The notes under the pieces are model-generated. The model was given only the letters and a program-made list of their open reading frames with translations, was not told the origin of the DNA and ran no database searches. Of a stretch of DNA of 64,000 nucleotides, positions 56,070 through 64,000 are shown piece after piece; position 1 is the first letter of the stretch, and each line of letters starts with the position of its first letter. The stretch covers positions 5,060,501 through 5,124,500 of the forward strand of contig NZ_JAKWJU010000002.1 of the NCBI RefSeq assembly GCF_022524345.1, read 5' to 3'. The translations under genes were made by a program, and so were the position numbers. The DNA comes from Streptomyces marispadix. Lineage in GTDB: Bacteria; Actinomycetota; Actinomycetes; Streptomycetales; Streptomycetaceae.

Positions 56070-56548
56070 GGCTGCTCTCCGTTCTGCCGTACGGACGCGC
56101 CCTCGGGCACGCCCGCTCGTTCGCCTGCCCCCGGCCGCTGCTGGAGTACGGCCAGATGCATCGCCAGGTAGTGGATCTCTGAGCCGGGGAGCGGCGGGGC
56201 GCCGAGCGTCCGCTGCGCGCGTGCGGCGATCTGCCGCGCCAGCCGCAGGGCCCCCGGCCGGTCCGCCAGTTCGGCCGCCATGTGCTCGCCCGCGGCCGGG
56301 TCGTCGACGGGTTCGCCGTCGAGCAGCCGGTTCAGGGCCGTCATCAGATGGCTGGTGAGCATTCCGGCGGTCTCCTCCGAGACGGGCAGTCCCGCTCGGG
56401 CCAGTCCTTTCAGCTCCCGCTCGACGAACTCCACGATTTCCGCGCGTACTTGACCGGTCTCGCGGAACAGCCCGATGCGCAGGGCGAGTTGTTCCTCCAG
56501 CGTCCCGTCCGGAATCCCGTACGGATTCCCGCCCTGTTTCTCCTGCAT
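56066..56548 (-). CDS. yhfY: PRD-domain protein (YhfY-like)
   Basis: A 160-residue protein with one PTS-regulation domain, including HYLAMHLAVLQQRPG near the end, where PRDs have their phosphorylatable histidines. There is no DNA-binding domain. The start ATG (MQEKQGGNPYG) has GGAAGGACG upstream; the longer frame would cross the operator core at 56591. It is the first gene of the yhfY-U-T-V-S-X-W unit and may sense a phosphorelay, a possible link to the PTS. Confidence 0.82.
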   Translation of the reverse strand: MQEKQGGNPYGIPDGTLEEQLALRIGLFRETGQVRAEIVEFVERELKGLARAGLPVSEETAGMLTSHLMTALNRLLDGEPVDDPAAGEHMAAELADRPGALRLARQIAARAQRTLGAPPLPGSEIHYLAMHLAVLQQRPGAGERAGVPEGASVRQNGEQP

Positions 56549-56590
56549 GGAGCGTCCTTCCACGGCACTGACACCGGCCACGACAGTAAT

Positions 56591-56600
56591 CAGGATTCTG
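56591..56600. promoter_or_regulatory. Second copy of the YhfZ operator core upstream of yhfY
   Basis: CAGGATTCTG, the reverse complement of the central 10 bases of the operator at 57718-57739. It lies 43 bases before the yhfY start and just upstream of a TACTGT -10-like hexamer on the minus strand. Confidence 0.55.
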
Positions 56601-56765
56601 CTTTCTGGGGAGCCCTGCTGCGGCTCCTTTTTTCGGCGCCCGCATGGAAACAGGCGCGGAGGCAGCGGAGGAAATGCCAAATGGCCGCGGAGTACTGGGA
56701 GTTGAGGAAGCCGGGACCCGGGGGAGCCGGGAAGGAAAGGACCGCGGGGCGCGAAGCCCGGGCGG

Positions 56766-57708
56766 TCAGTACAGCGGCACCCGTTCGCCCCGCAGTACCT
56801 CTCCCTGCACCTCGGTCACCACGGAGAAGTCCAGCGACGCCCGTACGGCGTCGAGCGCGGGCGTCTCACCGGACCGCCCGATCAGCGCCGCGCTGGAGTT
56901 GCGTGAGGCCAGCTCACGGGCGATCTCCTCGTCCAGCGGCAGGACTTCGACGTCGGGGCCGAGATGGTCGCGCACCTCGTCGAGGTTCCACACCGTGGCG
57001 TCGACGCGTCCCTGCGCGAAGAGACCGCGAAGCTGCATGTACGACGCCTCGACCCACTCCACGTCCTCCCGGCCCGCGAACGCCCGTGCCGCCAGCATCC
57101 GCAGATCCTCCGAGGAGGAGTCCACTGCGACGCGCAGCCCCTCGGTTCGCAGCGGGGTGCCGCGTCGCAGCAGCAGCCCGTGCGAGCCGACGTACGTACC
57201 GGGCCCCAAGTCGGCCACCAGCTCCACGGGATGCTCCTCCGCGATCCGGTCCGCGGCGAAGCGCGAGAGCACGACGAGGTCGGCCTTGCCGTCCAGCAGC
57301 GCACCGAGACGCGTGGACGCGCCCCTCATGAAGGTGATGGCGAACGGCGCCCCGGCCTGCTCGAACGCCGCACGCAGCCCCGTGGCCAGGCCCTCGTAGC
57401 GGTGCGAGTACGGCAGGGGCATCGCGGCGAGCAGCGTGCCCAGCCCGGCGAGCCGCCACAGTATGGCCCGCTCCGAGCGCACGAGGAACGTGCCGAGATG
57501 GCCTCGGGCCTTGGTCTCGACGGCGCCCTCCTCCTCCAGGAGCTGAAGCGCCGCCTGCACGGTGCCGTTCCCCACCTTCAACTCGGCGGCGAAGTCGCGC
57601 AGTCGTGGAAGGCGTGTGCCCGGCCTCGTGATTCAGCAGCAGCGCGGCCAGTTGACGTGCTGCCATTCCGTTACGGGTGAGGAAGCGCGCCCCGTCGCCG
57701 CCGATCAT
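56766..57708 (-). pseudogene. yhfZ: YhfZ-like transcriptional regulator, frameshifted
   Basis: N-terminal frame: MIGGDGARFLTRNGMAARQLAALLLNHEAGHT from ATG 57708. After a one-base shift near 57609-57613 the second frame continues LPRLRDFAAELKVGNGTVQAALQLLEEEGAVETKARGHLGTFLVRS, completing a GntR-like winged helix, and then a C-terminal effector domain resembling a solute-binding protein fold to 56766. Together they give a normal-size YhfZ of about 313 residues. The extra base may be a real mutation or a sequencing error. It faces the operon and has its own palindrome-bearing promoter, consistent with autoregulation. Confidence 0.83.
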
Positions 57709-57715
57709 GCGCCGG

Positions 57716-57744
57716 ATAATATCCAGAATCCTGGATATTGCCAA
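57716..57744 (-). promoter_or_regulatory. yhfZ promoter with operator between -35 and -10
   Basis: On the minus strand: TTGGCA, 17 bases, TATTAT, then 7 bases to the ATG, so the message is leaderless. A perfect palindrome, AATATCCAG-N4-CTGGATATT (57718-57739), covers the spacer and part of the -10, the ideal spot for repression by YhfZ itself. Confidence 0.75.
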
Positions 57745-57862
57745 CGGGAAGAGCACGTGATCCTGCTCTCTCCCTGGTCGCAGGCGGTACCCCGGTGCAC
57801 ACGACTCCGGAGAATGTCGGTATGGTCACCGAGGTGTACCGATCGCTCCCGACGGGCCTCCT

Positions 57863-57884
57863 ATCCCGGAGGTACGTCCGGGAT
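57863..57884. other. Hairpin in the gap between yhfZ and the SprT-like gene
   Basis: ATCCCGGA-N6-TCCGGGAT, perfect 8-bp arms. The rest of the 316-base divergent gap holds the yhfZ promoter at one end and an A+T-rich patch (AAAATATTCAAG) near 57965 that may include the promoter of the next gene. Confidence 0.5.
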
Positions 57885-58024
57885 GGCCGTGTCGGGCGGA
57901 GTCATCCATGCTCCTGTCCGCTCGCCCCGCTGGTGCGGCACCATCGCAACTGACCGGTACGTGCAAAATATTCAAGTTGTCCCGGAATCGGAACACTGAG
58001 GCGGTCCGACTCGTTGAGCACGAC

Positions 58025-58678
58025 GTGAGCACGACACCACCAGTCCTCGCCGCCGAGTTGGCAGCAGCATGGGCGGACATTCAAAGTCACCACCCGGAGC
58101 TGCCGGACTTGGCCGCGCCCGAATCGCTTATCGGGGAGTCCTCGTCCGCATGCGGCGGCGGACTCTCCTTCGAAAGGCTGCTGCACGAGGCCGTGCACGG
58201 AATCGCGGCGGCACGCGGAATCAGAGACACCTCCCGCGCAGGCCGCTATCACAACCGCAGATTCCTCGCCGTGGCCGAGGAGTTGGGGCTTGTGCATCCC
58301 GAAGAGCCGCACGCCAGCAGTGGTTTCTCACTCGTCAATCCGTCCGCGGAGACCAGACGCATCTACCGGCCCACGATCGAGCGCCTTCAGCGTGCGCTGA
58401 AGGCATACAGCGCCGCGACGGAGACGGACGGCGCGGGCAGCTTCCGCGGCCCCGCGGCCCGTCACGGTTCGAGCGGCGGCGGCGTGCGCGTGAAGGCCGT
58501 GTGCGACTGCGGGCGGAACGTGCGCGTGGTGCCCTCGGTGCTGGCGCAGGCCCCGATCGTGTGCGGAGCGTGCCGCAAGCCGTTCCGCATCCCCGACACC
58601 GCGGACACCGCGGTGGGGCGTGCCGGTGCGGGCTCCGGCTCCGAGGAGCGGGTGGAGGCGGTCGCCGGCGTCGGCTGA
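58025..58678 (+). CDS. SprT-like zinc-metallopeptidase-fold protein
   Basis: A 217-residue protein, VSTTPPVLAAELAAAWADIQSHHPELPDL, with the HExxH-type motif HEAVH at residues 54-58 and a third ligand region YHNRRFLAVAEELGL. A C-terminal zinc ribbon (CDCGRNVRV ... CGACRKPFRI) is arranged as in SprT/Spartan proteins. It ends in a variable Gly/Ser/Glu tail. I chose the GTG at 58025 as conservation begins there; ATG 57908 would add 39 residues. SprT-fold proteins are metal-dependent proteases or nucleic-acid binders; the activity here is inferred only. Confidence 0.75.
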   Translation: MSTTPPVLAAELAAAWADIQSHHPELPDLAAPESLIGESSSACGGGLSFERLLHEAVHGIAAARGIRDTSRAGRYHNRRFLAVAEELGLVHPEEPHASSGFSLVNPSAETRRIYRPTIERLQRALKAYSAATETDGAGSFRGPAARHGSSGGGVRVKAVCDCGRNVRVVPSVLAQAPIVCGACRKPFRIPDTADTAVGRAGAGSGSEERVEAVAGVG

Positions 58679-59048
58679 CACCGGGCCGGGCGCGGCTGCT
58701 CCTCCGCGTGACGATGTGAAGTACAGGGCGGCGCCGGGGAGTTGAGACGTCCCCGGCGCGCGGTCCCTCGTACGTCGGCCGGGAGCGGTGATCGTTTGCG
58801 CCGCCGCCCCTACGTCGCTCCGGGCGGGCCCCTTCCGCCCGTCTGCTACGGCCCGATGCCCCCGCGGTATCGGGCCGAACCGGGTTCGGCCGGGCGGGTC
58901 ACTTGTGGCATCATGGTGCGCTGTACTCGACAGTCGCACAGGACCCCTCTCTCCTTCGGCTGACGCGTCCATCGGACCTCCGGGTACCGCAACCCCACGT
59001 GGTCACCCGTTGTGTCCACCCACGTCAAGACCAGGAGACACCACAGCA
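58679..59048. other. Leader region of rpsP with two hairpins
   Basis: 370 bases without a gene. GGCCCGAT (58850-58857) pairs with ATCGGGCC (58869-58876), and CCGAAC (58875-58880) pairs with GTTCGG (58884-58889); the two stems share two bases, so they are mutually exclusive at the junction. A TTGTGG ... TACTCG pair near 58904-58930 (15-base spacer) is a weak promoter candidate. Confidence 0.45.
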
Positions 59049-59495
59049 GTGGCAGTCAAGATCAAGCTGAAGCGACTGGGCAAGATCCGCTCGCCGCACT
59101 ACCGCATCATCGTCGCCGACTCCCGTACGCGCCGTGACGGCCGTGCCATCGAGGAGATCGGTCTCTACCACCCGGTGCAGAACCCTTCGCGCATCGAGGT
59201 CGACTCGGAGCGCGTCCAGTACTGGCTGGGTGTCGGTGCGCAGCCGACCGAGCCCGTCGCGGCCATCCTCAAAGTCACCGGAGACTGGCAGAAGTTCAAG
59301 GGTCTGCCGGCCCCCGAGCCGATGAAGGTCGCCGAGCCGAAGGCCGACAAGCGTGCCCTCTTCGAGGCCGCGGCCAAGGAGTCGGCGGACGAGCCGAAGG
59401 GTGAGGCGATCACCCAGAAGGCTAAGAAGGCGGACAAGAAGGCGGACGAGGCCGACAAGAAGGCCGAGTCCACCGACGAGTCGACCGGGTCCTGA
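59049..59495 (+). CDS. rpsP: 30S ribosomal protein S16
   Basis: S16, [42 protein letters not shown], at 148 residues. The first 80 residues are the ribosomal core. The rest is an actinobacterial extension rich in Lys, Ala and Asp ([19 protein letters not shown]). It starts at GTG behind AGGAGA. It is the first gene of rpsP-khpA, followed by rimM and trmD. Confidence 0.97.
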   Translation: MAVKIKLKRLGKIRSPHYRIIVADSRTRRDGRAIEEIGLYHPVQNPSRIEVDSERVQYWLGVGAQPTEPVAAILKVTGDWQKFKGLPAPEPMKVAEPKADKRALFEAAAKESADEPKGEAITQKAKKADKKADEADKKAESTDESTGS

Positions 59496-59497
59496 TC

Positions 59498-59737
59498 ATG
59501 CTCGAGGAGGCCCTCGAGCACTTGGTCAAGGGCATCGTCGACAACCCGGACGAGGTGCGGGTCGAATCGCGCACCCTGCGCCGCGGGCGCGTTCTGGAGG
59601 TCCGGGTCCACCCCGACGATCTCGGAAAGGTGATCGGCCGCAGCGGTCGCACCGCGCGCGCTCTGCGTACGGTCGTGAGCGCCCTCGGCGGGCGGGGCGT
59701 CCGCGTCGACCTGGTCGACGTGGACCAGGTCCGCTGA
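59498..59737 (+). CDS. khpA: KH-domain RNA-binding protein KhpA
   Basis: A 79-residue single KH domain, MLEEALEHLVKGIVDNPDEV ... VHPDDLGKVIGRSGRTARALRTVV with the GxxG loop in IGRSGRTA. KhpA works with KhpB in global RNA binding in Gram-positives. It starts two bases after rpsP, so the two are cotranscribed. Confidence 0.94.
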   Translation: MLEEALEHLVKGIVDNPDEVRVESRTLRRGRVLEVRVHPDDLGKVIGRSGRTARALRTVVSALGGRGVRVDLVDVDQVR

Positions 59738-59762
59738 GCAGCCGCACAAGACAGCACCGGCA

Positions 59763-59797
59763 CGGGCCGGGGACGGCCACTGGCCGTCCCCGGCCCG
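59763..59797 (+). terminator. Terminator or attenuator between khpA and rimM
   Basis: CGGGCCGGGGACGGCCA and TGGCCGTCCCCGGCCCG are perfectly complementary over 17 bp with a single base between; the inner pairs would open to give a small loop. No U tract. It may reduce expression of rimM-trmD relative to rpsP. Confidence 0.7.
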
Positions 59798-59911
59798 CGT
59801 TCGCATGCGGGGGTGCGCCCGCGGCACCCCGGGAACGGCAGGAGCCGCAGGCAGTGGGACTCCGCCGTAGGCAGCAGGGCATCCAGAGCACGGAAAGCAC
59901 GGAGAGGCACA

Positions 59912-60538
59912 GTGCAGCTAGTCGTCGCGCGCATCGGCCGCGCCCACGGCATCAAGGGCGAGGTCACCGTCGAAGTGCGTACGGACGAGCCGGAGTCGAG
60001 GCTCGCCCCGGGCGCGGTGCTCGCCACCGACCCTCCGCGGCCCAGGCCGCTGATCATCGAGCGCGGCCGGGTGCACAGCGGCCGGCTGCTGCTGCGCTTC
60101 GAGGGGGTCCGCGACCGTGACGCCGCCGAAGCCCTCCGCAACACCCTGCTCATCGCCGAGATCGACCCGGATGAACAGCCCGAGGACCCGGACGAGTTCT
60201 ACGACCACCAGCTCGTCGACCTCGACGTCGTCACCCGTGACGGGACGGACGTGGGCCGTATCGAGGAGGTCGCGCACCCGCCAGGGCAGGACCTCCTCGT
60301 CGTGAAGAGGGAGGACGGCGGCGAGGTGCTGATCCCCTTCGTCACCGAGATCGTCCCCGAGGTCGACCTGGCGGCGCAGCGGATCGTCGTGGACCCGCCA
60401 CCGGGGCTGCTGGACGAGGCCGGAACCGAACGTACCGGCACCGGCGCGTCCGCGAACGACCCGGCAGAGGGCCCGGAGTCCGGCGCCTCGACGGGCTCTT
60501 CCGCCCCGGAACGCGACACCGGGGACGGCCCCCGGTGA
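59912..60538 (+). CDS. rimM: Ribosome maturation factor RimM
   Basis: RimM helps 30S assembly, binding S19. The 208-residue protein has the N-terminal barrel [25 protein letters not shown] and the PRC domain [25 protein letters not shown], ending with [23 protein letters not shown] Gly/Ser/Ala/Glu tail of 40 residues follows. The GTG has GGAGAGG upstream. Its stop overlaps the trmD GTG. Confidence 0.95.
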   Translation: MQLVVARIGRAHGIKGEVTVEVRTDEPESRLAPGAVLATDPPRPRPLIIERGRVHSGRLLLRFEGVRDRDAAEALRNTLLIAEIDPDEQPEDPDEFYDHQLVDLDVVTRDGTDVGRIEEVAHPPGQDLLVVKREDGGEVLIPFVTEIVPEVDLAAQRIVVDPPPGLLDEAGTERTGTGASANDPAEGPESGASTGSSAPERDTGDGPR

Positions 60539-61344
60539 GGATCGACGTCGTCACCATCTTCCCCGAGTATCTGGAGCCGCTGAACGTCTCCCTCGTCGGC
60601 AAGGCCCGCGCCCGCGGCCTCCTCGACGTGCGCGTGCACGACCTGCGCGCATGGACGCACGACCGGCACCACACCGTCGACGACACCCCCTACGGCGGCG
60701 GCCCCGGCATGGTCATGAAGCCCGAGCCGTGGGGCGAGGCCCTGGACGAGATCATCGGCACGGCCACGCCCCCGCCCGCGCTGGTCGTGCCCACCCCCAG
60801 CGGCAGGCCCTTCGACCAGGAGCTGGCCGTCGAACTCTCCCGCGCACCCTGGCTGGTCTTCACCCCCGCCCGCTACGAGGGCATCGACCGTCGCGTCGTG
60901 GACGAGTACGCGGAACGCCTGACGGTCCACGAGGTCTCCATCGGCGACTACGTGCTGGCCGGCGGCGAAGCACCCGTACTGGTCATGGTGGAGGCCGTCG
61001 CACGGCTGCTGCCCGGCGTCCTCGGCAACGCCGAGTCCCACCGCGACGACTCCTTCGCGGGCGGTCCCATGGCAGGACTGCTCGAAGGCCCCGTCTACAC
61101 GAAGCCGCCGCAGTGGCGTGACCGAGGCATCCCCGACGTACTGCTCTCCGGCCATCACGGCCGTATCGCACGCTGGCGAAGGGACCAGGCCCTGGCCCGT
61201 ACGGCCGCGAACCGGCCCGATCTCATCGCCCGCATCGACCCTGCCGCACTCGACGCGCACGACCGCGCCGAGCTGGAGCGCCTGGGCTGGAGCGAGGGAA
61301 CCGACGGCCGATTTTGGCCGACCGGGCAGCACGTGGAAGAATAG
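60535..61344 (+). CDS. trmD: tRNA (guanine37-N1)-methyltransferase
   Basis: TrmD methylates G37 next to the anticodon and prevents +1 frameshifting. The 269-residue SPOUT protein reads [28 protein letters not shown], with [34 protein letters not shown] and [33 protein letters not shown] (the trefoil knot with bound SAM). The GTG start overlaps rimM by four bases. Confidence 0.97.
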   Translation: MRIDVVTIFPEYLEPLNVSLVGKARARGLLDVRVHDLRAWTHDRHHTVDDTPYGGGPGMVMKPEPWGEALDEIIGTATPPPALVVPTPSGRPFDQELAVELSRAPWLVFTPARYEGIDRRVVDEYAERLTVHEVSIGDYVLAGGEAPVLVMVEAVARLLPGVLGNAESHRDDSFAGGPMAGLLEGPVYTKPPQWRDRGIPDVLLSGHHGRIARWRRDQALARTAANRPDLIARIDPAALDAHDRAELERLGWSEGTDGRFWPTGQHVEE

Positions 61345-61475
61345 GCGGCTGCTCCGTACCGGCGCGCGACCCTGCCACAGGGGGACCGACGCCCGCACGG
61401 GCCGGAGCCCTCCAGTCAGCATCACGATCACATTCCGCTGATGACCTGTGGCATCGGCGAGGAAAGCAGACGGTC

Positions 61476-61826
61476 ATGTCTCAGCTTCTCGAAAACCTCG
61501 ATGCGGCTTCGCTGCGCGACAACGTGCCGGCCTTCCGCCCCGGTGACACGGTCAACGTCCACGTACGCGTCATCGAGGGCAACCGCTCGCGTGTCCAGCA
61601 GTTCAAGGGCGTCGTCATCCGCCGCCAGGGCGGCGGCGTGCGGGAGACCTTCACCGTCCGCAAGGTCAGCTTCGGCGTCGGCGTCGAGCGCACCTTCCCG
61701 GTGCACACCCCGATCGTGGAGAAGATCGAGGTCGTCACCCGCGGTGACGTCCGCCGCGCCAAGCTGTACTACCTGCGTGAGCTCCGCGGCAAGGCCGCCA
61801 AGATCAAGGAGAAGCGCGAGAACTGA
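61476..61826 (+). CDS. rplS: 50S ribosomal protein L19
   Basis: A 116-residue L19, [35 protein letters not shown], with [37 protein letters not shown] fully conserved. The ATG lies behind GAGGAAAG. It follows trmD by about 130 bases and so may have its own promoter. Confidence 0.97.
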   Translation: MSQLLENLDAASLRDNVPAFRPGDTVNVHVRVIEGNRSRVQQFKGVVIRRQGGGVRETFTVRKVSFGVGVERTFPVHTPIVEKIEVVTRGDVRRAKLYYLRELRGKAAKIKEKREN

Positions 61827-61831
61827 TCGAG

Positions 61832-61860
61832 CTGTCGGCGGTCCGGCGGGCGACTAGGCT
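61832..61860 (+). promoter_or_regulatory. Promoter of lepB (leaderless)
   Basis: CTGTCG, 17 bases, TAGGCT, and then 9 bases to the ATG; there is no ribosome binding site in between. Confidence 0.55.
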
Positions 61861-61869
61861 TTCGGCCCG

Positions 61870-62589
61870 ATGGACACCGAGACGCAGCAGCAGGACGACG
61901 CGGAGCGGGACCGCTCCTCCGGCCCCCTGGGGCAGGTGTGGAGGGGATGGTCACGCTCCGCTCGTTTGTGTGCCGTTGCTGCGTCGCTGCTCAGCGGGCT
62001 GCTGCTGATCAGCGCGTTCATCGCGCAGCCTTTTTTGATCCCGTCTGCATCAATGACCCCCACGCTGGCGGTCGGTGACCGGATACTGGTGAACAAGCTT
62101 GCCTACCGAATCGGCAACTCTCCGGGCCGCGGAGACGTTGTTGTCTTCGACGGCAGGGGTTCGTTCATGGACGAGGAGGGGACGGGCGGCAATCCGGTAG
62201 CCGGTCTGTTGCGAGAGGCCGGAGCTGCGGCCGGACTTGTGAAGCCGGCCGAGACGGACTACGTCAAGCGTGTGATCGGCGTCGGCGGAGATCGGGTCCG
62301 GTGCTGCGACAAGCGCGGAAGGATCGAGGTGAACGGTGTTCCGCTGGACGAGGACTATCTGCATGACGGTGACGACCCGTCAGCCGTACCGTTCGATATC
62401 GAAGTGCCTCAAGGGCGGTTGTGGGTGATGGGCGATCACCGTTCCGACTCCAGCGACTCACGGGACCACCTCGGTGACGCGGGTGGAGGTACCGTTCCCG
62501 TGGAGCGGGTGATCGGGCGGGCCGACGGCATCGCATGGCCGACGGACCGCTGGGGAACGGTTCACGGCGGGGGAGGTGCCCATGAGTGA
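61870..62589 (+). CDS. lepB: Type I signal peptidase (first of an adjacent pair)
   Basis: A 239-residue membrane-bound leader peptidase. A membrane helix (LCAVAASLLSGLLLISAFIAQPF) is followed by box B IPSASMTPTLAVGDRILVNKL with the catalytic Ser, and box D DYVKRVIGVGGDRVRCCD with the catalytic Lys; box E is WVMGDHRSDSSDSR. GC content is slightly lower than in its neighbours. The next signal peptidase overlaps its end by eight bases. Streptomyces are known for clusters of several sip genes at this locus. Confidence 0.94.
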   Translation: MDTETQQQDDAERDRSSGPLGQVWRGWSRSARLCAVAASLLSGLLLISAFIAQPFLIPSASMTPTLAVGDRILVNKLAYRIGNSPGRGDVVVFDGRGSFMDEEGTGGNPVAGLLREAGAAAGLVKPAETDYVKRVIGVGGDRVRCCDKRGRIEVNGVPLDEDYLHDGDDPSAVPFDIEVPQGRLWVMGDHRSDSSDSRDHLGDAGGGTVPVERVIGRADGIAWPTDRWGTVHGGGGAHE

Positions 62590-64000
62590 CAGGGTCGGCC
62601 CCGCGCGCCGATACGACTACGGCGTACCGAGCGACTACGACGACGAGCCCTACGACGGCCGCTACAACCGGCCTGCCCCCAACGGCGGTGGCGACTACGC
62701 CGGTTCGAACGGCTACGGCGATCCCAACGCCAACGGCGCCCAGAACGGCAACGGTTACGGCAGCGCAGGCGCCAACGGCTACCCGAACGGCAACGGTTAC
62801 GGCAGCCCGAACGGCAACGGCGCGGTGCCCTACTCCGGCTTCACCGGACGCAACGGCGGCCCCGACGGCTCCGACTACTACTCCGGCGACTACGACTACA
62901 CCGAGCCGTACGAGTACTTCGGGCGCTCCCAGGGCACCCGCGCGCCCAACGGCGCCCCCGGCGGCGACGGTTACCAGGTCCCCAACGGCTACGGCTACGG
63001 AGCGCCCAGCGGCAACGGCCTCGGCGCGTCCCCCACCGGCACGAACCCCCGCGTACCGTCACCGGCGAGCTTCCCGCCCAACGCCCCACTTCCGCCGCCG
63101 CAGGTGAGTTCCGGCGAGACCATGAAGCTGAGTGTCTACTCGGCACGGCTTCTGGATCTGCCCGGCCGCGAGACCAGGGACGAAAGGCTCGGCATCCCGC
63201 CCGGTCCGAGCGGCGGGCGTGCCGAGCGCCGGCGTGCGGCGAAGCGCGTCAAGCGGCGCAGACGTCTGTCGGTGACGAAGGAGATACCGATCCTCGTCGG
63301 TGTCGCCCTCGTCATTGCCCTTGTGCTGAAAACTTTCCTCGTTCAGGCGTTCGTGATCCCGTCGGGTTCGATGGAGCAGACGATCCGGATCGGCGACCGC
63401 GTCCTGGTGGACAAGCTGACGCCCTGGTTCGGTACGAAACCGGAACGCGGCGACGTGGTCGTCTTCGAGGACCCGGGCGGCTGGCTGCCCGCGGAGGAGA
63501 AGAAGCGCAAGGAAGACCCCGTCGGCGTCAAACAGGGCAAGGAGTTCCTGACCTTCATCGGCCTCCTGCCCTCCGACGACGAGCAGGACCTGATCAAACG
63601 TGTCATCGCCGTCGGCGGCGACAAGGTCAAGTGCTGCAACGCGCAGGGCAAGGTCACGGTCAACGGCAAGCCGCTCCAGGAGCCCTACATCAACCCGGGC
63701 AACAAGCCCTCGGAGATCAAGTTCGACGTCAACGTGCCGAACGGCCGCGTGTTCGTGATGGGCGACCACCGCGCCAACTCGGCGGACTCCCGCTTCCACT
63801 TGCGCGACGAGGGCAGCGGCACCGTTCCCGAATCCCAGGTCCAGGGGCGTGCCGTCGTCATCGCCTGGCCGTTCGACCACTGGGGCAAGCTGGAGGCGTC
63901 CGACACCTTCAGCGCCGTGCCGCAGGCACCGGGCGCATCGTCGGCGGCTGGACCGATCGGGGGCGCGAACGACCGACTGACGCAATATCCGATCCCTGCG
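62582..64000 (+). CDS. lepB: Type I signal peptidase with long Asn/Gly/Tyr-rich N-terminus, partial
   Basis: The frame opens with ATG at 62582 and is still open at the window edge, 473 codons later. Residues 1-165 are low complexity, MSDRVGPARRYDYGVPSDYD then repeated NGNGYGS, NGYG and SGDYDYTEPYEYF. A basic stretch (RRAAKRVKRRRRLSV) leads to a membrane helix (ILVGVALVIALVLKTFLVQAF), box B IPSGSMEQTIRIGDRVLVDKL with the catalytic Ser near residue 263, and box D DLIKRVIAVGGDKVKCC with the catalytic Lys. FVMGDHRANSADSR is box E. The cytoplasmic tail is far longer than in ordinary signal peptidases and resembles phase-separating disordered regions. The stop is outside the window. Confidence 0.9.
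   Translation, partial: MSDRVGPARRYDYGVPSDYDDEPYDGRYNRPAPNGGGDYAGSNGYGDPNANGAQNGNGYGSAGANGYPNGNGYGSPNGNGAVPYSGFTGRNGGPDGSDYYSGDYDYTEPYEYFGRSQGTRAPNGAPGGDGYQVPNGYGYGAPSGNGLGASPTGTNPRVPSPASFPPNAPLPPPQVSSGETMKLSVYSARLLDLPGRETRDERLGIPPGPSGGRAERRRAAKRVKRRRRLSVTKEIPILVGVALVIALVLKTFLVQAFVIPSGSMEQTIRIGDRVLVDKLTPWFGTKPERGDVVVFEDPGGWLPAEEKKRKEDPVGVKQGKEFLTFIGLLPSDDEQDLIKRVIAVGGDKVKCCNAQGKVTVNGKPLQEPYINPGNKPSEIKFDVNVPNGRVFVMGDHRANSADSRFHLRDEGSGTVPESQVQGRAVVIAWPFDHWGKLEASDTFSAVPQAPGASSAAGPIGGANDRLTQYPIPA

Noticed and set aside
53751..56171. An 806-codon plus-strand frame across the yhfV-yhfT-yhfU genes
   Set aside because: Composition is Arg/Gly/His/Glu-rich without domains and it runs antisense to three well-supported genes.

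Overview
This is a 64 kb, very GC-rich window with GTG/TTG starts, strong third-position GC bias and a gene order I recognise from the Streptomyces core chromosome (gltX-tRNA-ndgR-leuCD-hupS ... smc-ftsY-nsdA-amtB-glnK-glnD-ffh ... rpsP-rimM-trmD-rplS-lepB). A Streptomyces or very close streptomycete is the best reading. The species cannot be named from the sequence.

Layout. 1-8.1 kb: tail of a conservon GTPase (CvnD type), a fumarylacetoacetate-hydrolase-fold enzyme overlapping gltX, one tRNA-Gln and two identical tRNA-Glu genes, the IclR regulator NdgR divergent from leuCD, and the histone-tailed HU protein HupS. 8.1-16.7 kb: cofC, the plsC-gpsA pair, ddlA, a DUF3515 lipoprotein, a stand-alone Lrp ligand domain, thiL, thiD and rpmB. 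16.8-25.8 kb: a DAK2/YloV protein, recG, rsmD, coaD, a SepIVA-like coiled-coil protein, DUF177 and rpmF. 25.8-37.5 kb: rnc, mutM, a CAP-domain exoprotein, acylphosphatase, a 70-residue coiled-coil protein, smc, glucose permease glcP, ftsY and a prim-pol-like protein. 37.8-47.4 kb: nsdA, amtB-glnK-glnD, ffh and a GNAT enzyme. 47.7-57.7 kb: a secreted HAD phosphatase followed by an eight-gene minus-strand cluster. 58.0-64 kb: a SprT-like protein, rpsP-khpA, rimM-trmD, rplS and two type I signal peptidases, the last running off the window.

Most notable. (1) RecG is split exactly after the Walker A lysine by a 306-residue intein. It starts with Ala, carries Trp-66, Cys-286 and Thr-304 in the class 3 (W-C-T) positions, and contains a decayed LAGLIDADG endonuclease. 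(2) The 49.1-57.7 kb cluster is a complete actinobacterial version of the E. coli yhf operon (YhfZ, YhfY, YhfU, YhfT, YhfV/Php, YhfS, YhfX, YhfW), whose function I do not know to be established. It has a near-consensus promoter with a palindromic operator between its -35 and -10, and a second copy of the operator core upstream of yhfY. (3) nsdA carries a TTA codon (position 4) and a one-base frameshift. glnD and yhfZ also have single-base frameshifts, so either the assembly has indel errors or the strain has lost regulators. (4) A long nested stem-loop and a GlnR-type box lie before amtB-glnK-glnD.

Several intergenic gaps hold short degenerate tandem repeats, and several proteins carry repetitive low-complexity inserts. 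Many genes have a -10 hexamer only 6-10 bases before the start codon, so leaderless transcription looks common here.
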